Assembly: GCA_022447605.1 (NCBI GenBank)
Contig: JAKVBG010000006.1
Span: forward strand, 62,001 to 126,000
Reading direction: 5' to 3'
DNA from: Mariniblastus sp.
GTDB taxonomy: Bacteria; Planctomycetota; Planctomycetia; Pirellulales; Pirellulaceae
Length of the DNA stretch: 64,000 nt
The position numbers and the translations under genes are program-made. This document shows, piece after piece, positions 55,033-64,000 of the stretch. The notes below the pieces were generated by a model. The model worked only from the letters and a program-made list of their open reading frames with translations, had not been told where the DNA came from and searched no databases. Numbering within the stretch: the stretch's first letter is position 1; every line of letters begins with the position of its first letter.

Positions 55033-58000
55033 TCACCGCTTGGTGACACATTCATCATGATTGATCAAGGCATTGGCCACGCTCGACCAGGCCGCCAACA
55101 GCGCGAGATTTTCCTGGTCGGTCGCCACGGCGTCGGGACCGGAACCCCCCGCCGGCTCACCGTTGAGATAAATCCGCACCCGGCCATCAAGTCGGTTCAC
55201 CGTACAAACGATATGCGACCACTCTCCGGCCGCAGGGGTCCGACTGGCCATCAGGAGGGTCGATCCACAGACAAATCGCAAACCGGCGTGCAGGTCCAGC
55301 AGCAAGCCATCGCCAGAGCCCGGCGTAATCTTATCCCAGATTCGGCCGGTCCCAACTCGTTCCGGCTTGACCCATGCTTCCAGGGTGAAACTCTCGGGAA
55401 AGGACAACTTGGCCGTCTCTCGAAAAACAGCGTGACCCGCTTGCAACTCGGGGGCCAGTTGTTCCGGCGGCTCGATCTTGTACTTGGGATCCCGGTTGGA
55501 AATCTCCGGCAATTCTCCTTCACCGACCGGTTGGTCCGAGCCGAGTTCCCACAGCTGGCGTACCTCAGCGGCCTTCAATTCCCGTTTGAAAATACTCGCC
55601 CGGCCGAACTCACCGTAGAACGGTTCCTGACCGGTGGGTGTGATGCCCAAACGGAAATCGTGGGAATTGGCTGGCAGGTTGATCTTGGCAGCCGGTGGGC
55701 CGTAATCGCCAAATTTACCGTTGGCCAGGTACGCTCGGGACGCTTTCGGATCCCCCTGGAAATATTCCAGCTGCGACTGGAACAGGTCCGCGATGACGGC
55801 CCGTTCGCGGGGACCCGGCTTGCGGCTGGTCAACGTGCGGAACATGTCAATCACAATGCTTTCGACATCTTCCTCGCCATGTTCTGCGATCAGCCGGTGG
55901 CTCAGGGCCCGTGCCGCCTCGACGAACTGGGGACCATTGAGCATTGCCAATGCTTGTAGAGGTGAGGAGGTCCGCTCCCGTTTGACCCGGCAGACATCCC
56001 GCTTGGCCGCATCGAGCGCCATCATCACCGGGGCAGGGCCTGTCCGTTTCCAGTACGTGTAAAGCGAGCGGCGGTAGAGCCCGGGTCCCGAATCGGGGTT
56101 GGACGGTTTGAACGAAGCGGCCAGTTCGTAAGGTTTGGCCGGCGCCCCGCCGATCTTGTCGACCAGCAGACCACTGCTGGCCAACACGTTGTCACGCAAC
56201 ATTTCGGCCGACAAGCGGTAAGAGGGAGCGCGGGCCAGCAACCGGTTGTCCGGGTCCCGCTCCAACAATTCATCAGAAACCGAACTCGATTGACGGTAGG
56301 CGGTCGACATGACCATCTGCTTCAACAGCCGTTTCAGGTCCCATTCGTGGGTCACAAAATCTCGCGCCAGCCAGTCCAGCAGTTCCGGGTGCGTGGGCTG
56401 CGCCCCTTGTCTACCAAAGTCCTCCGGGGTCCGCACGATCCCGGCACCAAAAATCAACTGCCAATAATGGTTGACGGCAACCCGAGCCGTAAGCGGGTGA
56501 TCCGGATCGGTCAACCAGCGGGCCAGCCCGAGCCGATTGCGGGGCAGCGCCTCATCCATGCTGGGTAAAATAGCGGGTGTCCCCGCCGATACCGGTTCCC
56601 GACGGTCGCTGTAATGGCCACGGCCCAGCACAAAGGTCGGTCTCGGTTCGGGCATCTCGCGCATGACCATGATCTCGGTCGCCCGGTCCTGCGACGCGCA
56701 AAATTCCTGGCGCGCTGCCTGCAACGACTCCCGGTGCGCCTGGTGCGCCGTCGACCGGTTCAACTGGACATGCTGCAGCAGGGCTTCCCTCTCGGGCAGT
56801 GCCAGTCCCGCCCCATTCAGCCGGTCCTCCCACTGTTCCTTGCAAGCGACCGCGTCATGTTCCAGCGCTACCTCGATATCGGAAAGCTGGCGGTCATACA
56901 CCTTGAACGAGGAGACTTCACCACCGGTAAAGCCGCGGTCGCGGAAACGCTCGCCAATCGCAATCTGGTCCCCGCCCCCACCGGTGATGTTCTTGGTCAA
57001 ATGATCCCGCACGATCTCGACGTCGGCTCGCTGGCCGTCGACGAAAATCGAGAGACCGTCGGCCGACAGGCTGCCATCGTAAACCATGGCCAGGTCGACC
57101 CACTTTTGAACGGGCAGCGGCTGTCGGGTTTTCACACGGATCGCGTTGCCGGGCCAGAAGTGAATCAGCGAGGCACTCAGGCGGCCCTCCTCGATCAGCA
57201 GCTGATAGCCCCGGCTGGCCGCATCGGTCCAGGCGCGGGAGCGATGGAAAATGACCGCCCGCTCTTTCACATCCGGCGTGCGGATCGACAGCGTTACCGA
57301 GAACGGTTGGTAGCGAGTGAAATTTCCTGTCTTCAGGCCGACTGCGTCGTCACCCGTCAACTTGACGGCCGGGTTCCCCCGGTCATCTTCCGTCTTCGTA
57401 TTGCGTCCCCCTACTTGGGAAAAATCGACCACCTCGACCGGTTCTCGGCCCGCCAATGTGAGCGTTTGGCGAACCTGATCCGGGTCATTCAGATCCAACG
57501 ACTCGGTCGGGGCTTCCGTCTCGAGTTGCTGAATCTTGGTCTGCAGGGCGGCAAGTGCCTGTTTCTGTTCGGCCGACAACAGGGGGAGTGTCGGTGTGGG
57601 AACCGAACCGGTAAAGAAGGAATAGAGCCCGGATTCATCGATGTTGTTGAAAAACGAGAAGAGCTGGTAGTACTCCTTTTGACTCAGTGGATCAAACTTG
57701 TGATCGTGACACCGTGCGCATTCCAGGGTCAGACCCAGGAAGGCAGTGGCAAACGTCTGCGTCCGATCAGCCACATACTCAACCCGGAATTCTTCCTCGA
57801 CACTCCCACCTTCCACTTTCTGCGGATGCAGCCGACTGAAAGTGGTGGCCAGGATCTGGTCGTCACTCGCATCGGGCAACAGATCACCGGCCAACTGCTC
57901 CAACATGAACTGATCATACGGCATATTCTTGTTGAACGAACGGATCACCCAGTCGCGCCAGGGCCAGACGTAACGGTCCCGATCAACCTGGTAACCGTAG

Positions 58001-58728
58001 GTGTCGCTGTACCGAGCCAGGTCCAGCCAGTCGGAGGTCATCCGCTGACCGTAGTGTTCCGAGCCGAGCAGGCGATCGACCACCGTTTCGAATGCGTCCG
58101 GCGATTCGTCCGACAGGAATTCATCCACTTCGGCCAAGGTCGGGGGCAACCCGGTCAGGTCAAACGTGACACGCCGAATCAGTTTCTCCTTGGCGGCCAA
58201 AGGCGAGAAAGCGAGTTGCTCGGACTTCAGGCGGGCCAACAGGAAGCGGTCGATTTCGTTCCTCGCCCCCTGGTCCGTCCCGACCGGCGGGGGTACGACC
58301 ACCTGAGGCGCTTCGAAGGCCCAATGTTTCTTCCACGGGGCACCCTGCTCAATCCAGGCACCGATCCGCTCCCGCTCTTCCTCGGTGAGCGAGAGCTTCG
58401 ACTCCGGCGGCGGCATGACCAGGTCTTCGTCCTGGGCGGTCAAGCGGGACCAGAGCTCACTGGAGGAGAGGTCACCAGGGACAACCACTTGCAGGGCCCC
58501 CTCGCGCAGATCGAGACGAAGATCCGCCTGCCGCGACTGTTCATCCGGGCCGTGACAGGGATAACAGCGGTCTGAGAGGATCGGCTGGATCTGCTGCTGG
58601 AAATCGATGGCGGAGTCCTGCTGGGCATGGAGTAACGGGACACCGATCGCACCCAGCCAGAATACCAGCCAGACCCCCGGCAATCCCCACCGCCAAGTGT
58701 GCCAACGTTTCCTGTTCAACCGACCCAT
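55033..58728 (-). CDS. DUF1549/DUF1553 protein with planctomycete cytochrome and LamG domains
   Basis: A 1231-residue exported protein. A basic lead and hydrophobic segment ([20 protein letters not shown]) form the signal. The PSCyt1 domain has the heme motif CYPCHG and later CARCHDH. DUF1549 follows with [15 protein letters not shown] and [21 protein letters not shown] concanavalin/LamG-like domain with [20 protein letters not shown] interrupts the chain, then DUF1553 with [20 protein letters not shown] and [20 protein letters not shown], and a second LamG-like domain near the C-terminus ([20 protein letters not shown]). The ATG at 58728 starts the signal peptide. The partner is the DUF1501 gene downstream. 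The function in this family is unknown. Confidence 0.92.
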   Translation of the reverse strand: MGRLNRKRWHTWRWGLPGVWLVFWLGAIGVPLLHAQQDSAIDFQQQIQPILSDRCYPCHGPDEQSRQADLRLDLREGALQVVVPGDLSSSELWSRLTAQDEDLVMPPPESKLSLTEEERERIGAWIEQGAPWKKHWAFEAPQVVVPPPVGTDQGARNEIDRFLLARLKSEQLAFSPLAAKEKLIRRVTFDLTGLPPTLAEVDEFLSDESPDAFETVVDRLLGSEHYGQRMTSDWLDLARYSDTYGYQVDRDRYVWPWRDWVIRSFNKNMPYDQFMLEQLAGDLLPDASDDQILATTFSRLHPQKVEGGSVEEEFRVEYVADRTQTFATAFLGLTLECARCHDHKFDPLSQKEYYQLFSFFNNIDESGLYSFFTGSVPTPTLPLLSAEQKQALAALQTKIQQLETEAPTESLDLNDPDQVRQTLTLAGREPVEVVDFSQVGGRNTKTEDDRGNPAVKLTGDDAVGLKTGNFTRYQPFSVTLSIRTPDVKERAVIFHRSRAWTDAASRGYQLLIEEGRLSASLIHFWPGNAIRVKTRQPLPVQKWVDLAMVYDGSLSADGLSIFVDGQRADVEIVRDHLTKNITGGGGDQIAIGERFRDRGFTGGEVSSFKVYDRQLSDIEVALEHDAVACKEQWEDRLNGAGLALPEREALLQHVQLNRSTAHQAHRESLQAARQEFCASQDRATEIMVMREMPEPRPTFVLGRGHYSDRREPVSAGTPAILPSMDEALPRNRLGLARWLTDPDHPLTARVAVNHYWQLIFGAGIVRTPEDFGRQGAQPTHPELLDWLARDFVTHEWDLKRLLKQMVMSTAYRQSSSVSDELLERDPDNRLLARAPSYRLSAEMLRDNVLASSGLLVDKIGGAPAKPYELAASFKPSNPDSGPGLYRRSLYTYWKRTGPAPVMMALDAAKRDVCRVKRERTSSPLQALAMLNGPQFVEAARALSHRLIAEHGEEDVESIVIDMFRTLTSRKPGPRERAVIADLFQSQLEYFQGDPKASRAYLANGKFGDYGPPAAKINLPANSHDFRLGITPTGQEPFYGEFGRASIFKRELKAAEVRQLWELGSDQPVGEGELPEISNRDPKYKIEPPEQLAPELQAGHAVFRETAKLSFPESFTLEAWVKPERVGTGRIWDKITPGSGDGLLLDLHAGLRFVCGSTLLMASRTPAAGEWSHIVCTVNRLDGRVRIYLNGEPAGGSGPDAVATDQENLALLAAWSSVANALINHDECVTKR

Positions 58729-58856
58729 GCTCCCGTCCGTTCTGTTTCCAAACCAAGCAATCTGCTTACTCCCATTATCGTCAAGCCAATTCGAAGGTCG
58801 AGTAGCCACCCCGATTCCCGGCCCCAACATTCGTTCCTGACCGACGTTTGGCAGGC

Positions 58857-61800
58857 CTATTTCCTGACACGAATAGGGTAGGGAGGCTTTCGGTACTGTT
58901 TGGGCGGGTTGGCCTCGAGCTGCTGCAGCGCAATTTCAATCGCTTTCTCCAGTTGCGGATCCCGCCCGGCAATCACGTCCGCCGGAAGCTGCTCGACTTC
59001 CACGTCCGGCGGGACACCTGCGTTCTCGACAATGAATCCATCCTCGGTCCAAATAGCCAGGTTCGGTGCCGAAACGGTCCCGCCATCCATCAGGACAGGA
59101 AAACCCAAGACACCGACTAAACCGCCCCAGGTACGGCGACCGACCAGGGTGCCCAGTTTCAACTTATTGAACATCCAGGGCAACATGTCACCTCCCGACC
59201 CAGCCGTCTCGTCGATCAACATCACCTTGGGACCAGCGATGGAAGCACTCGGTGTCACCAAATCCTGGCCGTAACGGGTGGCCCAATGGCTGATGTAGGG
59301 CCGCCTCAGGTGGTCGATGTAATAGTCGGCGATCTGACCACCGCCGTTGTACCGTTCATCGACGATGATCGCCTGCTTGTCTGTTTGCGGGAAAAAATAT
59401 CGTTTGAAATAGGTATGACCGGCACCGGTCGTGTTGGGCACGTAGACATAGGCCACCCGGCCACCGGTCGCCTGGTGAACTTTGCGCAGGTTCCCTTCCA
59501 CCCAGTCCCGATTCCGCAACTGGCTTTCATTGCCGACCGGTACAACCTTGACGATCCTCGAATCCGACCCGTCCGGGTTGGGGCCGACGCGGAGCTCGAC
59601 AATTTTTCCAGACGTGTTTTCAAAATGACGGTGCAGGTTGTCCTCCGCCGTCAGCGGTGCCCCCTGGACGGCCAGCAGGTACTCGCCCGGCCTGACACGT
59701 ACTCCCGGTTCGGTCAGCGGGGCCCGCAGTTGTCCATTCCAATTCAGCCCGCCAAACACCTTCTTGAACCGATACCGGTTGTTTACGATTTCGTAGTCGG
59801 CTCCCAGCAATCCCCCAGCCACCGAGTCCGCTTCCAGGCGTTGTTGCCCACCACCTACGCGATGGTGGCCGACTGCCAGTTCACTGCACATCCACATCAG
59901 GACACGGTTCAGGTCACTGCGCGTGACGCACTGGTCGACCAACGGTTCGTACTTCGATTTCATAGCAACCCAGTCACAGCCGTGCATTCCCGGGTCGTAA
60001 AAATAGTCCCGGTTGATTCGCCACACCTCATTGAAGATCTGCTTCCATTCGGCGCGGGGATCGATGCGAACTTCGATCGCCTCCACGTTCAACCCGGTCT
60101 TGGCCACATCGATCTTGCCCTGGGTTGGAGCAATCCCGTAACCACCCGACGTTACGTACAAGAGCTTTTTACCATCGGGGGTCACGACAAACCGGCTGGC
60201 CTTGTCCAGCAGCGTGGTCGTCTCCCGTGATTCCAGCGAAAAACTGGCCAGCTCGGAATCACCTTCCCGGTCGCGTTTGATAAACAGCAGGGTCCCCCCG
60301 GGGCCTGCCCTGAGATTGGAATACCTGGCTGCCGGTGTGGGAAGGGCCAGGATCCTCTGGTCGAGCCCGTCAAAATCAATCTTGACGGTTGGCACCTGAC
60401 CTGGCTTGGCGCCTTCCTGGCCAGCCTTCCCTTTGGTCTTGTCCGGCTCCGCCTTCGCCTCCTCTTCATCACTCTGACGGGCCAGCGGGTTGGGTCCGTC
60501 ATCCTCCAGGACCACCAGGTAAATCGCGTTGGACAACTCCATGTCATTATTGGACATGGCGAACCAGTGCTTGACCGGCCCCGCGTCCGTGGAAGAGATA
60601 AAGTAAAGGTACTTGCCATTGCGGTCGAAGACCGGCTCACTGACCTCACTCATCCCGTCGGAGACAGGGAACGATTGCCCAGATGCCACGTGGTACACGA
60701 ACGCCTGTTGAATCATGGCCGGCGTGTTGACCGTATAAGCCAGCCACTGGGAATCGGGGGACCAGCTATGATGCAAGCCCCGCATGCCGGCCGGACCAAA
60801 CTTCGGCTCACTGCAGATTTTGGTCGAGGCACCGCTCGCCAGTTCGAACACGTAAAGACTCCATGAGTTATCGCGGTAACTGATCCTCGACCCATCGGGC
60901 GACCATCGTGGCGCCTCGTAAAACCCGGCCCCTTCCACCTCAAATACCTGCACGTCACCCTTCCCATCCTGGCGGGCGATATGCAACTTGTATTCTCCAT
61001 CGGCGTCGGAAAAATAGGCTATCTTGCTCCCGTCGGGAGACCAGGCGGGTGAGCGTTCATGGACACCGGGAGACTCGGTCAGGTTGCGCACGTCTCCTTT
61101 CTTGGCCGGCAGGGTCACGATTTCACCGCGGAATTCCGCCACCGCGCGCTTGCCCGAGGGCGAAACGTCGAGGTTGCGAATCCACTTCTTGCCGGTCACG
61201 AAACGTGGGCGAATTTCGGTCTGGTCAGTGGTCAGGGAGAGGGGAATGACGTTCGTTTCCCCATTGGCCGGCTGGAACAGGTGCAGCAACCCGGCCTGCT
61301 CGTAAATGATGGAATCGGCTGATTCCGTGATCCGGTTGATCGGGAAATCGGTGTAATCAGTCCACTGCCGCATCGCGCCGGACTGGGGGTCGTACGAAAA
61401 GAGGTTGAACTCACCGTTTCGATCTGATCGAAAAAAAACCTGGCTGCCGACAAACACAGGGTCGGTATCGTTGCAACGACCTTCCGGTTGCGGGATCTGC
61501 TGGACCGAGTAATCACGGTTGTTAAAGATCCAGATCCTGGAACAGGTACCACCCCGGTAGTTTTTCCACTGGTTGAATCGCTCGGCAATCGGGATGTAGG
61601 CCACCTGGCTGCCATCCGGCGAATAGGAAGCCCTCAACCCGTTCGGAATCGGCAATGACTTGGGAAAACCGCCCTCGACCGGGACCGTGTACAACCGGTG
61701 GTAGCGGCGGGTATGGAGATTGCGATTGGTCGAAAACAGCACGGATTTCCCGTCGGGGGTAAAACCCTCGACGTTATCCGGGGACGGGTGGAAGGTTAAT

Positions 61801-62120
61801 CGCCGCGGAACGCCGCCTGAAATCGGTATCAGGTAGACATCCCTGTTCCCGTCGTACTCGGCACTGAAGGCGATCGATTGACCATCGGGTGAAAACCGGG
61901 GACTGGTCTCCAGCCCTTCATGCGACGTCAGCCGACGGGGATGGGATCCGTCGATCTGGGCAATCCACAGGTCGCCATCGTAGACAAAGGCAATGTTGCT
62001 TTGACTGACCGCCCCGTCTGAGACCATCCGGGTCAAGTCCAGGGCGAACAGCTGGCTGGCATAAGCCGATACCAGCAAGAGCACGGAGTAAGTCGTCAGC
62101 AGGCGAAAGATGGAGGTCAT
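58857..62120 (-). CDS. Tricorn-like protease, S41 family
   Basis: A 1087-residue exported protease. A signal peptide (MTSIFRLLTTYSVLLLVSAY) starts at ATG 62120. The N-terminal two-thirds are beta-propellers of the TolB/tricorn type (FSPDGQSIAFSAEYDGNRDV, SPDGSQVAYIPIAER). Near residue 800 comes ELAVGHHRVGGG, holding the expected catalytic histidine, then a PDZ-like segment, then LIDETAGSGGDMLPWM with the nucleophilic serine. The length is close to that of the archaeal tricorn protease (about 1070). It probably degrades peptides in the periplasm. An in-frame extension upstream to 62345 has low-quality sequence and is excluded. Confidence 0.93.
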   Translation of the reverse strand: MTSIFRLLTTYSVLLLVSAYASQLFALDLTRMVSDGAVSQSNIAFVYDGDLWIAQIDGSHPRRLTSHEGLETSPRFSPDGQSIAFSAEYDGNRDVYLIPISGGVPRRLTFHPSPDNVEGFTPDGKSVLFSTNRNLHTRRYHRLYTVPVEGGFPKSLPIPNGLRASYSPDGSQVAYIPIAERFNQWKNYRGGTCSRIWIFNNRDYSVQQIPQPEGRCNDTDPVFVGSQVFFRSDRNGEFNLFSYDPQSGAMRQWTDYTDFPINRITESADSIIYEQAGLLHLFQPANGETNVIPLSLTTDQTEIRPRFVTGKKWIRNLDVSPSGKRAVAEFRGEIVTLPAKKGDVRNLTESPGVHERSPAWSPDGSKIAYFSDADGEYKLHIARQDGKGDVQVFEVEGAGFYEAPRWSPDGSRISYRDNSWSLYVFELASGASTKICSEPKFGPAGMRGLHHSWSPDSQWLAYTVNTPAMIQQAFVYHVASGQSFPVSDGMSEVSEPVFDRNGKYLYFISSTDAGPVKHWFAMSNNDMELSNAIYLVVLEDDGPNPLARQSDEEEAKAEPDKTKGKAGQEGAKPGQVPTVKIDFDGLDQRILALPTPAARYSNLRAGPGGTLLFIKRDREGDSELASFSLESRETTTLLDKASRFVVTPDGKKLLYVTSGGYGIAPTQGKIDVAKTGLNVEAIEVRIDPRAEWKQIFNEVWRINRDYFYDPGMHGCDWVAMKSKYEPLVDQCVTRSDLNRVLMWMCSELAVGHHRVGGGQQRLEADSVAGGLLGADYEIVNNRYRFKKVFGGLNWNGQLRAPLTEPGVRVRPGEYLLAVQGAPLTAEDNLHRHFENTSGKIVELRVGPNPDGSDSRIVKVVPVGNESQLRNRDWVEGNLRKVHQATGGRVAYVYVPNTTGAGHTYFKRYFFPQTDKQAIIVDERYNGGGQIADYYIDHLRRPYISHWATRYGQDLVTPSASIAGPKVMLIDETAGSGGDMLPWMFNKLKLGTLVGRRTWGGLVGVLGFPVLMDGGTVSAPNLAIWTEDGFIVENAGVPPDVEVEQLPADVIAGRDPQLEKAIEIALQQLEANPPKQYRKPPYPIRVRK

Positions 62121-62341
62121 GTTTAATTCGTTCCGTTTGCGAGGTTCGGCAGGTACAACGTTCGGGCGGACTTTGCCCGTGGGCAGGTTCCCAACAGAAT
62201 AACCGAACTCGCTCCCATTGTCGAACTTTTGACGTGCACAAAACGTGCGGGATGACTCGCTCAACCGACGATGATCACGACGGGCATCCGAGTTTGGATC
62301 CTGCAGGAATGAGAAGGGAATTGACCGCCCACCAAGCGGAC

Positions 62342-63934
62342 TCACCAGGGCTTGCCACTGGTATCTTTGTATTGAACCCGCAAGTCGGCCAGTTCGTTTT
62401 TCAACTGCTTTACCAGGTCGGAGGAAGCCAGTCCGGGATACAGGTTGTTCATCTCGCCCGGATCCCGCTCCAGGTCATACAACTCCCAGAAATCATGCTC
62501 ATAAAAATAGATCAATTTATGACGAGCGGTTCGAATGCCATAATGCTTGGCCACCAGGTGGGAAGTACGGCCGGGCGGTTCCACCATCTGGTAATGGTAA
62601 TAAAGAGCATTGCGCCAGTCCGAAGGTTTCTCCCCTTGGAGAAGGGGAGCCAGGCTCTCTCCCTGCATGTCGGCCACCGGTTCAGCGCCGGCCATCTCCA
62701 ACAGAGTCGGAGCGATATCGATATTCTGAACCAGGTGATCGGAGGTGGACTGCGGCGTGGTGACACCGGGCCAGTAAATCAAAAGGGGCGTCCTGAAACT
62801 CTCTTCGTACATCCAACGCTTGTCGTACCAGCCATGGTCACCCAGAAAGAAACCCTGGTCGGACGAATAGATCACGATCGTATTGTCAGCCAGGGAGTTC
62901 TTCTCCAAAAATCCTCTGACCGTGGCGACACTCTCGTCGATCCCGTCGACACAGCGGAGGTAGTTTTTAATGTAACGCTGGTAATTCCATTCCGTCCGCT
63001 GCCGACCAGCCAGCCCGGCCTCGGCAAACGCGTCATTCCGGGGGACAAACGCCGCGTCCCAGCGTTCCCGCTGTTCGTCCGTCATCTGGTCCAGTTGCCG
63101 GGCGGCTGCCCGGTCGAGGATCTGGTCACCCGTCACGGGCAGCTTCAGGTCGTAGGCTGGGAACAGGTCCCTGGAAACCCGCATTTGCGCCGTGGAAGCA
63201 CCCGGGTTCCGCCCCTGATAGTCGTCGTGCAGGTTGTTCGGTGGCGGGATGTCACGATCGGCATAGCGGTCTAAATGGCGGCCCGCCGGGGCCCAAGTCC
63301 GGTGCACGGCGGAATGCGAAATCCAGACCAGGAAAGGTCGGTTCTGCTGAGCCGTATCCCGCATCCAGTCGACCGATCGCTCCGTGATAACATCGGTGAT
63401 ATGACCTTTGGACGTCTCCTTACCATCAGGCGTTTCAAATTCCGAATTGTAATAACCGCCCCGCTTGATGGCCCAATAATCAAAACCATTCGGCTTGGTC
63501 GGGATATGCCATTTGCCGATCATGGCGGTTTGGTAACCCGCCGCTTGCAAGCCCTTGGCAAAGGTTGGCAGATCGTCTCGAAAACGGGTGTTGTTGGCCG
63601 TCATCCCGTTGGCATGGGAGTGCAAGCCAGTCAACAACGTGGCCCGGGCCGGACCGCAGATCGCGTTGGCCACAAAACTGTTGTTAAACCGCATGCCGTC
63701 TCGGGCCAACCGGTCAATGGCCGGCGTCTGATTCATCCTCGAACCGTAGGCACCAACTGCATGCTGGGCATGATCATCGCTGTAGATGATGACGATATTG
63801 GGGCGATCGTCCTTTGACCTTGGCGATTGAGCCGCGACGAACTGGACCGGCGAGGAGATCAGCCACAACGCCATGAGTGAGAAAAGGGCGATCGGCAACG
63901 ACCATCTCAGGTTACAGTACTTCACTCGAACCAT
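62342..63934 (-). CDS. Sulfatase (type I, exported)
   Basis: A 530-residue arylsulfatase-family enzyme with a signal peptide (SLPIALFSLMALWLISSPVQ). Cys93 in AICGPARATLLTG matches the C-x-(P/A)-x-R motif that is oxidised to formylglycine. The metal-binding DRPNIVIIYSDDHAQHA lies near the start, and IYSSDQGFFLGDHGWYDKRW is typical of the sulfatase second half. Such enzymes cut sulfate esters from algal polysaccharides, for which planctomycetes are well equipped; the substrate is unknown. The ATG at 63934 is preferred, although a frame start at the window edge (64000) and a GTG at 63925 are possible. It is the last full gene in the window. Confidence 0.93.
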   Translation of the reverse strand: MVRVKYCNLRWSLPIALFSLMALWLISSPVQFVAAQSPRSKDDRPNIVIIYSDDHAQHAVGAYGSRMNQTPAIDRLARDGMRFNNSFVANAICGPARATLLTGLHSHANGMTANNTRFRDDLPTFAKGLQAAGYQTAMIGKWHIPTKPNGFDYWAIKRGGYYNSEFETPDGKETSKGHITDVITERSVDWMRDTAQQNRPFLVWISHSAVHRTWAPAGRHLDRYADRDIPPPNNLHDDYQGRNPGASTAQMRVSRDLFPAYDLKLPVTGDQILDRAAARQLDQMTDEQRERWDAAFVPRNDAFAEAGLAGRQRTEWNYQRYIKNYLRCVDGIDESVATVRGFLEKNSLADNTIVIYSSDQGFFLGDHGWYDKRWMYEESFRTPLLIYWPGVTTPQSTSDHLVQNIDIAPTLLEMAGAEPVADMQGESLAPLLQGEKPSDWRNALYYHYQMVEPPGRTSHLVAKHYGIRTARHKLIYFYEHDFWELYDLERDPGEMNNLYPGLASSDLVKQLKNELADLRVQYKDTSGKPW

Positions 63935-64000
63935 CTCCAATCCAGTCTCGAAAAACCGACCCATGCAAGGAACCGACGAATACCAGGAAAAGCAAACCAT

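Noticed and set aside
56614-58575. Plus-strand open frame of over 650 codons opposite the DUF1549/DUF1553 gene
   Set aside because: Antisense shadow; the minus strand encodes an unmistakable multi-domain family member.

Overview
The window looks like a chromosomal segment from a marine-type planctomycete, most likely in or near the Pirellulales. This rests on family-level hallmarks: two DUF1501/DUF1553 pairs with a planctomycete cytochrome domain (CYPCHG), a DUF1559 pseudopilin-like protein with an H-X9-DG tail, a LEPR-XLL-type N-terminus (LEARQLLA) on a giant calcium-binding-like repeat protein, an ECF sigma factor next to a large Ser/Thr kinase, a sulfatase, a DUF1080 protein and a tricorn-like protease. 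No tRNA, rRNA, CRISPR array, insertion sequence or phage gene was recognised.

Layout. 1-1732: the end of a DUF1553 gene and a DUF1501 gene (+). 1790-5477: hisD-hisC-hisB and, upstream of them, an XRE-cupin regulator (all -). 5661-10193: tdh-kbl-ltaE threonine degradation genes and a sialidase-like protein (+). A 22-bp perfect palindrome lies in the divergent gap between regulator and tdh. 10429-15132: flagellar genes flhA, fliA and flgM with a small unknown gene and strong terminators. 15246-18481: mtfA-like peptidase, bioA, DUF1080 protein. 18839-24471: a signalling block (ECF sigma factor, Ser/Thr kinase with TPR-like tail, FHA-GAF-PP2C phosphatase). 24536-35167, all minus strand: a possible inactive GH10-like protein, a divergent purC, a transglutaminase-like lipoprotein, kdsA, a lipid-kinase-like gene, a nitrilase-family amidase and an eight-heme cytochrome c fused to HEAT/TPR repeats. 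35788-39270: an Omp85/BamA system split into a POTRA-only protein, a small lipoprotein and a lipobox-bearing beta-barrel protein. 39397-47607: a sirtuin, a zinc alcohol dehydrogenase, the giant LEPR-XLL protein, a DUF1559 protein and a small membrane protein gene interrupted by an in-frame TAA. 47795-53514: pdxA and a hydroxyproline catabolic cluster (semialdehyde dehydrogenase, 4-hydroxyproline epimerase, FAD dehydrogenase, P-loop protein). 53568-63934 (-): DUF1501, DUF1553, tricorn-like protease, sulfatase.

How the genes work together. Tdh, Kbl and LtaE convert threonine to glycine, acetyl-CoA and acetaldehyde, and the neighbouring cupin regulator is the obvious candidate controller. FlhA exports flagellar subunits (and classically FlgM), while FliA and FlgM form a sigma/anti-sigma pair. 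The epimerase, FAD dehydrogenase and aldehyde dehydrogenase cover three of the four steps from trans-4-hydroxy-L-proline to 2-oxoglutarate; the deaminase is not in the window. The split BamA operon and KdsA speak for a diderm envelope with Kdo-containing lipopolysaccharide.

The points most worth checking are the split BamA operon, the interrupted small membrane protein gene, the palindrome at the tdh/regulator divergent promoter, and the non-coding stretches at 14095-14780 and 31357-31805. All calls come from reading the sequence; no database search was run.
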